Shown here: positions 1 to 5,084 of the stretch, in pieces | Layout of the letters: every line of letters begins with the position of its first letter | Position numbering within the stretch: the first letter of the stretch is position 1 | Origin: Undibacterium sp. | Lineage (GTDB): Bacteria; Pseudomonadota; Gammaproteobacteria; Burkholderiales; Burkholderiaceae_D | Assembly: GCA_019752975.1 (NCBI GenBank) | Contig: JAIELM010000426.1 | Location: 1 to 5,926, forward strand | Direction: 5' to 3' | DNA: 5,926 bases | Translations under genes and position numbers: made by a program | Notes under the pieces: generated by a model | Databases searched by the model: none | What the model was told of the DNA's origin: nothing | What the model saw: the letters and a program-made list of their open reading frames with translations, nothing else

Positions 1-89
1 AAAAGAAAAAATAAGTGGAATCGCCTAATTCCGAACCCCACGGCACACCATAAAATGATGATGTAGTCAATCTTCAGTAGGGACAAAAT

Positions 90-254
90 ATGTTTAAACA
101 CTTGTTCGGTTTGAGGATTATTAACCGAGATTTTTCATTAGGGTTTGAAATGATGTCGGATGAGTTTGCAGTCGGCACTCAAAAATTACCAAAGGTGCGC
201 CTAATCATTGGTCTGGTATGGTTTTTTGAGCGAGAATGGAGAAGTTTAGCTTGA
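90..254 (+). CDS. Possible small protein, 54 aa, unknown function
   Basis: An open frame runs from ATG at 90 to TGA at 252-254 and is preceded by AGGGAC at 79-84, a good ribosome binding site about 5-6 bases from the ATG. The predicted protein begins MFKHLFGLRIINRDF, has two adjacent methionines at residues 21-22, a short hydrophobic stretch around residues 38-46 (RLIIGLVWFF region) and a charged, tryptophan-containing end (FEREWRSLA). It has no signal peptide and no full membrane span. A TAAAAT at 51-56 could be a -10 box, but no good -35 accompanies it. I do not recognise the family. It is either a genuine small gene or a chance frame; the ribosome binding site and the balanced amino-acid content are the only support. 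It would be missed by a 60-codon cutoff. Confidence 0.42.
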   Translation: MFKHLFGLRIINRDFSLGFEMMSDEFAVGTQKLPKVRLIIGLVWFFEREWRSLA

Positions 255-291
255 TCGCTTTGCGGGTAATTTGCGATTGTGCTTTTTCTTA

Positions 292-401
292 GAACTTGCG
301 CAAAACAGACTCGGGTGTTGTTGCTATCGCCTAGTCGTATTAAACCTACTAAAGTACTGCCTTCGGCTCTACGTCTAGCCGGCGCAATTTTGCGTAAGTC
401 C
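292..401. repeat. Palindromic dispersed repeat, copy 1
   Basis: This 110-bp element matches the copy at 3939-4039. The first 48 bases agree at about 38 positions and the last 48 at about 43; the middle differs in length (14 versus 5 bases). Its ends are inverted repeats: GAACTTGCGCAAAA at 292-305 and TTTTGCGTAAGTCC at 388-401, pairing at 12 of 14 positions. A conserved core, GTACTGCCTTCGGCTC, contains the small hairpin GCC-TTC-GGC. The left flank is TA (290-291) but the right flank is CA, so the TA flanks seen at copy 2 are not intact here. It contains no reading frame and lies 51 bases upstream of the DUF885 start codon. It looks like a MITE-like or REP-like element and is more diverged than copy 2. 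Confidence 0.8.
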
Positions 402-417
402 CATTTCTTGTTTCACG

Positions 418-426
418 TGTTAATAT
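418..426 (+). promoter_or_regulatory. Possible extended -10 promoter for the DUF885 gene
   Basis: TGTTAATAT at 418-426 fits the extended -10 pattern (TG, one base, then a TATAAT-like hexamer, TAATAT). It lies just beyond the right end of repeat copy 1 and about 27 bases before the ATG at 453, leaving a short leader. No good -35 hexamer sits 16-18 bases upstream, which an extended -10 can tolerate. The gene's ribosome binding site is AAGGA at 441-445, 7 bases from the ATG. This is a motif call only. Confidence 0.3.
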
Positions 427-452
427 TGCCAGCCTAAAAAAAGGAAAAAAAC

Positions 453-2285
453 ATGCCTATTAAAAGAAGCTTTCGAGCATCGACTTTGTTGACGCTCATG
501 TTACTTGGTTGTGCGCCCGCGAACTATGCTTTGGCGGATACAGCAGCATCGAGTCAGGCTGTGGTTCGTCAGACTGTGGTAAAGCACCAATTGGATCAAT
601 TGGCAGATGCCTTTTATCGTGCGCGCGTGAAATTTGATCCCTTGCAGTTCGCTACCATTAACGGTGATGGTCGGTATGGTGATCAACTAGGCTTATCTAT
701 CGCGCCGAAAAATAGAGCGCGATATTTTGCCAGTATCCATGCGCTGCAAAAGCAATTACAGCATATTGTGCCTGCGACATTGCCTGAAAAAGAGCAACTG
801 AATTACGCGCTGTTATCCTATGAGTTGGAGAGTGCGCTCCATTTTGAACATTTTCCTGAGCATCTTTTGCCGCTCAATCAACTCGACAATGTGCCTAGCA
901 CCTTAGCTAATTTCGCTAGCGGTGATGGCGCGCAGGCGCTAACCACGGTCAAGGAATATCAAGCCTATTTGCGTCGCTTGCAGCAATTGCCAAGTTGGAT
1001 TGACCAAGCGATTGTGAATATGCGAGAAGGTCTGCGACTTGGTATTGTGCAGCCTAAGGCAATCACGACGGCGATGCTGCCGCAGTTTCAGCAATTGCAC
1101 AGTAAGACTGTGGAAGCGAGTATTTTTTATACGCCTATCACTCACTTTCCGAAGCAATTTTCTCACTCAGATCAGCAAAAACTTCGCACAGGATTTGCCA
1201 CGCTCATTCGCCAACACCTGAATCCTAGTCTGCAAAAGCTGGTGCAATTTTTAGAGCATGATTACTTAGCAGCGGGTCGCAGTAGCACGGGTTATTCCGA
1301 CTTGCCCAACGGCGCGGCGTGGTACCAAATGAGGATTAAAGATAATACGACTACGGATCTTAATTCTGAACAAATACATGCATTAGGCTTGCAAGAAGTG
1401 GCACGTATACAGGCTGAGTTTCCCGCCTTGGGTGTGCGGCTGGGATATTCTGGCGCGCCCAAGGATTTACCACTATGGGTGGCAGCCCAAGTAAAATTTA
1501 AGCCATTTACTACCGATGCCCAAGTGCTAGAGCGTTATCGTCAAATTGACACTCAAGTTAGGGTGCAATTGCCCAAGCTGTTTAGCCTTTTACCTAAAGG
1601 CGAATTGGAGCTGCAACTAGAGCCAGAACTTAGCCGCGCCACTGCTTCTGATCATTACACTCCGCCATCGGCGGATGGAACACACAAGGGTGTATTCTGG
1701 CCAGTGGTTAACGATCCTAGGCAATACGATAGAACTGGCATGGTGACCTTGTTTTTACACGAAGGACAGCCTGGCCATCACTTACATGGCGCCCTCCTTA
1801 AAGAAATGAGTTTGCCGGACTTCCGAAAATTTAATACCGAAAACCTGAACAGTGCCGCCTTCACTGAGGGCTGGGCTCTATACGCCGAGAGTATGGGGAA
1901 AGAACTCGGTCTCTATGACGATCCAGAAGCTTATTTTGGTTACCTCAGAAATGACTTGCTGCGCGCAGTACGTTTAGTTGTAGACACCGGCATGCACACT
2001 AAGGGGTGGACGCGAGAAGAGGCGATCACGTACATGCAAAGCAATCTTGGATTTGACCAAGCGCGCGCCAAAAATCAGGTCGAGCGCTATATGGTTTGGC
2101 CGGGGCAAGCCTTAAGTTATAAGATAGGTGCGAGTAAAATCCTAGAATTACGTGCTCGTGCAGAGAAGGCCTTAGGTGCTAAATTTAGTTTGGCGAAATT
2201 TCATGCCGTGGTGATAGGCGATGGAACCTTACCCTTACCGATTTTGGAGCAAAGAGTAGATCAGTGGATCAGTCGATCCTTGTGA
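453..2285 (+). CDS. Exported DUF885 family putative zinc metallopeptidase
   Basis: This 610-residue protein matches the DUF885 family, whose members resemble zinc metallopeptidases; the substrate is not known. What is visible: H436-E437-G-Q-P-G-H442-H443 is the family's hallmark HExxPGHH motif, and E472 in AFTEGWALYAE, 35 residues later, is a plausible third metal ligand. The C-terminal third carries further family blocks: DTGMHTKGWT, VERYMVWPGQALSYKIG and FHAVVIGDGTLPL. The N terminus (MPIKRSF, then a hydrophobic run) is an export signal. It could be processed as a lipoprotein at LLGC (cysteine 20) or by signal peptidase I after AYALA (residue 28). Length is normal for the family and the frame is intact. 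AAGGA at 441-445 supports this start. It is alone on its strand and faces yceI with a 2-bp gap. The family call is firm; peptidase activity is inferred from the motif. Confidence 0.9.
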   Translation: MPIKRSFRASTLLTLMLLGCAPANYALADTAASSQAVVRQTVVKHQLDQLADAFYRARVKFDPLQFATINGDGRYGDQLGLSIAPKNRARYFASIHALQKQLQHIVPATLPEKEQLNYALLSYELESALHFEHFPEHLLPLNQLDNVPSTLANFASGDGAQALTTVKEYQAYLRRLQQLPSWIDQAIVNMREGLRLGIVQPKAITTAMLPQFQQLHSKTVEASIFYTPITHFPKQFSHSDQQKLRTGFATLIRQHLNPSLQKLVQFLEHDYLAAGRSSTGYSDLPNGAAWYQMRIKDNTTTDLNSEQIHALGLQEVARIQAEFPALGVRLGYSGAPKDLPLWVAAQVKFKPFTTDAQVLERYRQIDTQVRVQLPKLFSLLPKGELELQLEPELSRATASDHYTPPSADGTHKGVFWPVVNDPRQYDRTGMVTLFLHEGQPGHHLHGALLKEMSLPDFRKFNTENLNSAAFTEGWALYAESMGKELGLYDDPEAYFGYLRNDLLRAVRLVVDTGMHTKGWTREEAITYMQSNLGFDQARAKNQVERYMVWPGQALSYKIGASKILELRARAEKALGAKFSLAKFHAVVIGDGTLPLPILEQRVDQWISRSL

Positions 2286-2308
2286 GTTCATTCACGAATC
2301 GCTTCGAC
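2272..2308. other. Imperfect inverted repeat across the convergent stop codons
   Basis: GTCGA (2272-2276) pairs with TCGAC (2304-2308), and inside it GTGA (2282-2285) pairs with TCAC (2292-2295), so a weak two-part stem covers both stop codons of the convergent DUF885 and yceI genes. No T-run follows on either strand, so it is not a standard intrinsic terminator. It is listed because there is no other space for one between the two genes. Confidence 0.2.
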
Positions 2309-2890
2309 AATAAAATACAAGCTCACCTCATCACTGACGAATGGGGTGTATCTTGCCATGTCAAAATCACTGCGAAGTATTTTGGTATAGCCGTTCGCTC
2401 CGCAAGCGGTTTTTAAGTAGAGTGGCATAAATCGGCAGGTAAACTGTGTTAGCTCAAATTTGACTGTGCGAGTGACGCTTTTAATGCTCAATTCCCCTTC
2501 TATGCCTATCACTTTGTCATTGAGATCAAACAAGACGCGGGTCGATTTAAAGATGACCTTGGGGTAAGTGGCTGCGTCGAAAAAATTACTGGAGCGCAAA
2601 GTATTGTCAAATAATGAATTTCCGGTGCTGACTGAGCTTGCATCGATTTCGATTTGCACTGCGCCAGTTTTATTTTCGGTATCTAATTCTATGAAACCGC
2701 TATTTTTATCGAAGCGCCCTTTTTGTAGCGAGAGACCCCAATGACTATACTCAAAAATTGTATAGGTATGTGTGGGATCGATGATATAGCGATCCGCTGC
2801 TAACGCTGAACCCCATGCTTGGACGATGAACATGATGGACATGAGGAGAGTAATGCGTGATTTTTTCGGAACACTGTAGGTTTGCCTCAT
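2288..2890 (-). CDS. YceI family periplasmic lipocalin-like protein
   Basis: This 200-residue protein has a signal peptide (basic start MRQTYSVPKKSR, hydrophobic core at residues 13-25, cleavage likely after A31 in SALA-A). A complete YceI domain follows. Family landmarks are YIIDPTHTYTIFEYSHWG (35-52), GRF (58-60), the block LRSSNFFDAATYPKVIFKST (98-117), the IEGELSIKSVTR strand (130-141), and the closing CGANGY...LRSDFDM...VSDEVSLYF region (163-193). Studied YceI proteins form a beta-barrel that binds isoprenoid or ubiquinone-like lipids in the periplasm; the ligand here is unknown. C152 and C163 could form a disulfide. The usual RSDFGM has D177 in place of glycine. The start has AAGGAAG a few bases upstream. 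It is divergent from the solute-binding gene, with a repeat arm in its leader. The family assignment is secure. Confidence 0.92.
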   Translation of the reverse strand: MRQTYSVPKKSRITLLMSIMFIVQAWGSALAADRYIIDPTHTYTIFEYSHWGLSLQKGRFDKNSGFIELDTENKTGAVQIEIDASSVSTGNSLFDNTLRSSNFFDAATYPKVIFKSTRVLFDLNDKVIGIEGELSIKSVTRTVKFELTQFTCRFMPLYLKTACGANGYTKILRSDFDMARYTPFVSDEVSLYFIVEAIRE

Positions 2891-2907
2891 GCTTCTTCCT
2901 TTTTAGT

Positions 2908-2925
2908 GCGATTTTGCGTAAGTCC
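2908..2925 (-). repeat. Solitary arm of the palindromic repeat
   Basis: TTTTGCGTAAGTCC at 2912-2925 is identical over 14 bases to the right arms of the copies at 292-401 and 3937-4041. The preceding GCGA resembles their GCGCAA. No second arm or core sequence is found nearby. On the minus strand it reads GGACTTACGCAAAATCGC and sits about 18 bases before the yceI start codon, just upstream of its ribosome binding site, so it would be in the mRNA leader or next to the promoter. It is probably a remnant of a decayed element. Confidence 0.6.
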
Positions 2926-2977
2926 ACTTTTAACAACAATTGACTTTCAATAGGAACAATTTCAACACATACTATGC

Positions 2978-2991
2978 ACTAGTTTACTAGT
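2978..2991. promoter_or_regulatory. Paired ACTAGT motif, possible operator
   Basis: Two perfect ACTAGT hexamers (2978-2983 and 2986-2991) are separated by TT. Because ACTAGT is its own reverse complement, the pair is both a direct and an inverted repeat, the symmetry expected of a dimeric regulator's site. It lies in the 140-bp divergent gap between yceI and the solute-binding gene, about 40 bases before the latter's start codon. A CTAG tetramer is uncommon in many bacterial genomes, so two so close together stand out. No regulator is identified. Confidence 0.3.
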
Positions 2992-3030
2992 CTCGTATAG
3001 GTGGAGTAAGACGAAGTCAGGAGTTGGAAG

Positions 3031-3825
3031 ATGACCAAGGTCGGAATGAAGTGGGGTGTGATTTTGTTGTGCTTGGTCGCCAATCTGCTTGCCGCCAATG
3101 TAGCAGCGATGCAGCGTTTGAAAGTGGTCATGCTGGTGCGTGAACAACGCAATGATAAAGGTGAAGTTATCCCTATCAAAGACGACATACGGCAATTATT
3201 TTTGTTCTTCGAGCGAGAAGCGGGATTGGATTTGGAGCTGCGTTATTACCCGATGGTAAGACTGATGGCGAATCTAAAAAATGCGGAAGGTCTTGCTTTT
3301 GGTTTGTCTAAAACAACAGAGCGACAAGCCTACTTGGATTTTTCCGATCCTATCTACGCCAACTATGTTTGGGTGGTCGCGCGTCAGGATGCAGTTTTTC
3401 CGTTTTCTACTATGCTAGACCTTAGGGGTAAGACCGTGGGGATAATGCGCGGCGTTAGTTATGGTGATGAGTTTGATCAAGCCAAAAACACTCTTTTTTA
3501 TGTCGAAGAGGATACGGTTTCTCACGTTGCACGTCTAAAAAAACTCGCCATAAAACGTATGGATGCCATGCTGATCGGTGCGCGTCAACCAGATCCTCGT
3601 GAGGTTGAGCGCATGCTCAAAGAAATGCAGTATAACGACAAGTCTCACACGCTCGACGTTTCAGAAACCAAATTTACCGTCCTCAATCAAGCATTACGTA
3701 TTGACGAGCTGCACTTTGCAGCTGCGACAGCTAAGCATCAAGAAGCCCTGAAACGACTCAATTTGGCGATAGCACGCGGGAAAAAAACGGGCGAAATCGC
3801 GACCATACTTAATTCGATTAGATAG
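3031..3825 (+). CDS. Orphan periplasmic solute-binding protein, SBP_bac_3-like
   Basis: This 264-residue protein has a signal peptide (hydrophobic residues 8-22, cleavage probably after A26 in NVAA-M) followed by a type II periplasmic binding fold of the amino-acid-binding family (SBP_bac_3). Supporting motifs are YYPMVRLMANLKNAEG (72-87), TTERQAYLDFSDPIY (95-109) and LRGKTVGIMRGVSYG (131-145). R98 aligns with the arginine that holds the substrate carboxylate in amino-acid binders. In the second lobe the usual DAxxxD pattern reads D178-AMLI-G183, so the acidic residue that normally contacts the amino group appears absent; the ligand may not be a standard amino acid. No permease or ATPase gene is adjacent, so it may be a sensor, a scavenging partner or a transporter part encoded elsewhere. 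AGGAG at 3019-3023 supports this start over M6. Confidence 0.83.
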   Translation: MTKVGMKWGVILLCLVANLLAANVAAMQRLKVVMLVREQRNDKGEVIPIKDDIRQLFLFFEREAGLDLELRYYPMVRLMANLKNAEGLAFGLSKTTERQAYLDFSDPIYANYVWVVARQDAVFPFSTMLDLRGKTVGIMRGVSYGDEFDQAKNTLFYVEEDTVSHVARLKKLAIKRMDAMLIGARQPDPREVERMLKEMQYNDKSHTLDVSETKFTVLNQALRIDELHFAAATAKHQEALKRLNLAIARGKKTGEIATILNSIR

Positions 3826-3898
3826 TGGGGAACCGGTGTTTTCGGCCCTATCTTCTTTATGAAAAACATGAAAATTAATGGTGCTACTGCAAGAGCGC

Positions 3899-3922
3899 AC
3901 GAGAGATGCATGGATCCCTCGT
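3899..3922 (+). terminator. Hairpin downstream of the solute-binding gene
   Basis: ACGAG-A-GAT (3899-3907) pairs with ATC-C-CTCGT (3914-3922) around a 6-base GCATGG loop, giving eight pairs with one A/C mismatch. It begins 74 bases after the stop at 3825. The following bases (CTGCGGTTTATGTTT) are T-rich but contain no proper T-run, so it is at best a weak intrinsic terminator or a 3'-end stabilising stem. Confidence 0.3.
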
Positions 3923-3936
3923 CTGCGGTTTATGTT

Positions 3937-4041
3937 TAGGACTTTCGCAAAACAGACGCTGATGTCGTTGCGTTCGCCTCGCCGTACAATCGTACTGCCT
4001 TCGGCTCCGCGCCTAGTCAGCGCAATTTTGCGTAAGTCCTA
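3937..4041. repeat. Palindromic dispersed repeat, copy 2, TA-flanked
   Basis: This is the better-preserved copy of the element at 292-401. The outer arms TAGGACTTTCGCAAAA (3937-3952) and TTTTGCGTAAGTCCTA (4026-4041) pair at 15 of 16 positions. Inside, CGCTGA (3957-3962) pairs with TCAGCG (4017-4022), GTAC-AATC-GTAC forms a small central stem, and GCC-TTC-GGC another. If the element proper is 3939-4039, it is bounded on both sides by TA, which resembles a TA target duplication of the IS630/Tc1-mariner kind. It has no coding capacity. It fills much of the 238-bp gap between two convergent genes, where such a structured RNA could also stop transcription from either side. Confidence 0.85.
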
Positions 4042-4063
4042 GCGTTAATACCTAGTGCAATAA

Positions 4064-5056
4064 TTACCGTTTTTGCTTCAAAAATCGCAGCAACATATCA
4101 CCAAACTCGGCAATTTTTTGATTGGAAATAATCGCTGTCGTGTCTTGAGGCGTGTGCCATTCGGCTAGATTAGTCCAATCGATGATGTGCAGGAATGGGA
4201 TACCTAATTGGGCGAAAGGAATATGATCGTCATCCATTGGGCCATTAGACGCAGAGATGATGGTGCTGGTCTTTTGGGCTAAAAGTGTTTGGCTTAGCTG
4301 CGGATGCGAACCTTTGCTGATGAAGAGATTTTGATTTTTGTGGCCTATCATGTCGATGATGATAGCTGCTTTAATCGGTAGACCTTGATAAGTGATGCCT
4401 TCAAATTTCTTCTCTAGCTTAGCAGCAAAAGCACGTGATCCGTAAATATTATCTTGTAAGCCCAATAGGCGTTCGCCATCACTCCACTCGGGCAAATAGG
4501 CTTCTTCGCCATCAAAAAAAACTAGACCTATGCTGCAATCTAGCCAGCGGCCATTGCCACTTTTGGCTTTATCTTGTTTTTTTATTTGGCTGATCACATG
4601 CGCCAATTCTTGCATCGCGACGGTAGACGAGCCGCCATCGTTGGCGCCGACGAACTTGGCATTTCTAAAAAATTTGGTATCGTAGTGACCGCCGATGAGA
4701 AGCATGCAGCGCTCACTTCCTTTGCTTATCGCGACAATATTCTCCCCTTCTACGGCTTTGGTGGGATCGGCTTTTTTATCGTTGCCGCCAAGGCGTTCGT
4801 GGTTGGTATTAGGCACGGTAACCGAGAATTTTTGAACTTGTACGTCCCAAGCATCTTTCTGTAGACCTTGCTTAATCTCTTGCGTGAGCTTCTTTTGCTC
4901 TGGACTTGCCATCGGATGTGGTGCTCGCACGAAGCGCTCCATCGCTTGCTTGATGCGCTCGGCACTTAATTGCATGGTTTTTGGTTCCTCGGCGCTTGCC
5001 CAACAACTGAACCAGATCAATAGACTTATGGCTAGGCTACATTTTTTCAATGACAT
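4064..5056 (-). CDS. Exported M28-fold protein, probable glutaminyl-peptide cyclotransferase
   Basis: This 330-residue protein has a signal peptide (cleavage likely after A22 in ASA-E) and a zinc-dependent M28 domain. The motifs follow animal-type glutaminyl cyclase, which converts N-terminal glutamine to pyroglutamate: GGHYDTK (122-128), FVGANDGGSS (135-144), LVFFDGEEA (178-186), a WS...D..YGSR block (191-208), IDMIG (234-238), DDDHIPF (275-281) and EWHT (299-302). By that comparison the single zinc would be held by D140, E185 and H301, with E184 as catalytic base and D235 and D277 completing the site. M28 aminopeptidases lack the combined DGEEA...WS...YGSR and DDHIPF...WHT pattern, so cyclase is preferred, but peptidase activity cannot be excluded. 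C117 and C174 may form a disulfide. The start has GGAGA about 7-8 bases upstream. It is convergent with the binding-protein gene and divergent from the glycosyltransferase. Confidence 0.85.
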   Translation of the reverse strand: MSLKKCSLAISLLIWFSCWASAEEPKTMQLSAERIKQAMERFVRAPHPMASPEQKKLTQEIKQGLQKDAWDVQVQKFSVTVPNTNHERLGGNDKKADPTKAVEGENIVAISKGSERCMLLIGGHYDTKFFRNAKFVGANDGGSSTVAMQELAHVISQIKKQDKAKSGNGRWLDCSIGLVFFDGEEAYLPEWSDGERLLGLQDNIYGSRAFAAKLEKKFEGITYQGLPIKAAIIIDMIGHKNQNLFISKGSHPQLSQTLLAQKTSTIISASNGPMDDDHIPFAQLGIPFLHIIDWTNLAEWHTPQDTTAIISNQKIAEFGDMLLRFLKQKR

Positions 5057-5072
5057 GCATTTTCTCCATTTC

Positions 5073-5079
5073 GGGGTGA
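5073..5079 (+). promoter_or_regulatory. Ribosome binding site deciding the glycosyltransferase start
   Basis: GGGGTGA lies 5 bases before ATG 5085. The alternative in-frame ATGs at 5115 and 5121 would place the conserved FLICRTDNIGD strand closer to the N terminus, as is usual in the family, but neither has a recognisable ribosome binding site. The 5085 start is therefore preferred. Confidence 0.5.
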
Positions 5080-5084
5080 AAAAT

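Noticed and set aside
17..32. GGAAT-cgccta-ATTCC hairpin near the left edge
   Set aside because: Only five base pairs and no T-run; too weak to call a terminator of a gene to the left.
414..419. CACGTG palindrome upstream of the DUF885 gene
   Set aside because: A 6-bp palindrome expected by chance; the E-box reading is eukaryotic and does not apply.
2254..2278. Tandem GATCAGT-type repeat at the end of the DUF885 gene
   Set aside because: It is inside coding sequence and explained by the codons; only two short units.
2940..2975. TTGACT (2940-2945) with TACTAT (2970-2975) as a promoter for the binding-protein gene
   Set aside because: The spacer is 24 bases, outside the working range; no -10 box lies 16-18 bases from the TTGACT.
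3859..3939. 26-codon frame MKNMKINGATARARERC... between the binding-protein gene and repeat copy 2
   Set aside because: No ribosome binding site, very short, and its end falls in the repeat arm; most likely chance.
4574..4864. 96-codon plus-strand frame opposite the cyclase-like gene
   Set aside because: It lies wholly antisense to a gene with clear catalytic motifs, and its translation shows no family features; a shadow frame.
453..5056. Reading the DUF885, YceI, binding-protein and cyclase-like genes as one functional system
   Set aside because: Strand alternates at every gene, no spacing suggests co-transcription, and the families have no known joint pathway; the shared export signal alone is weak evidence.
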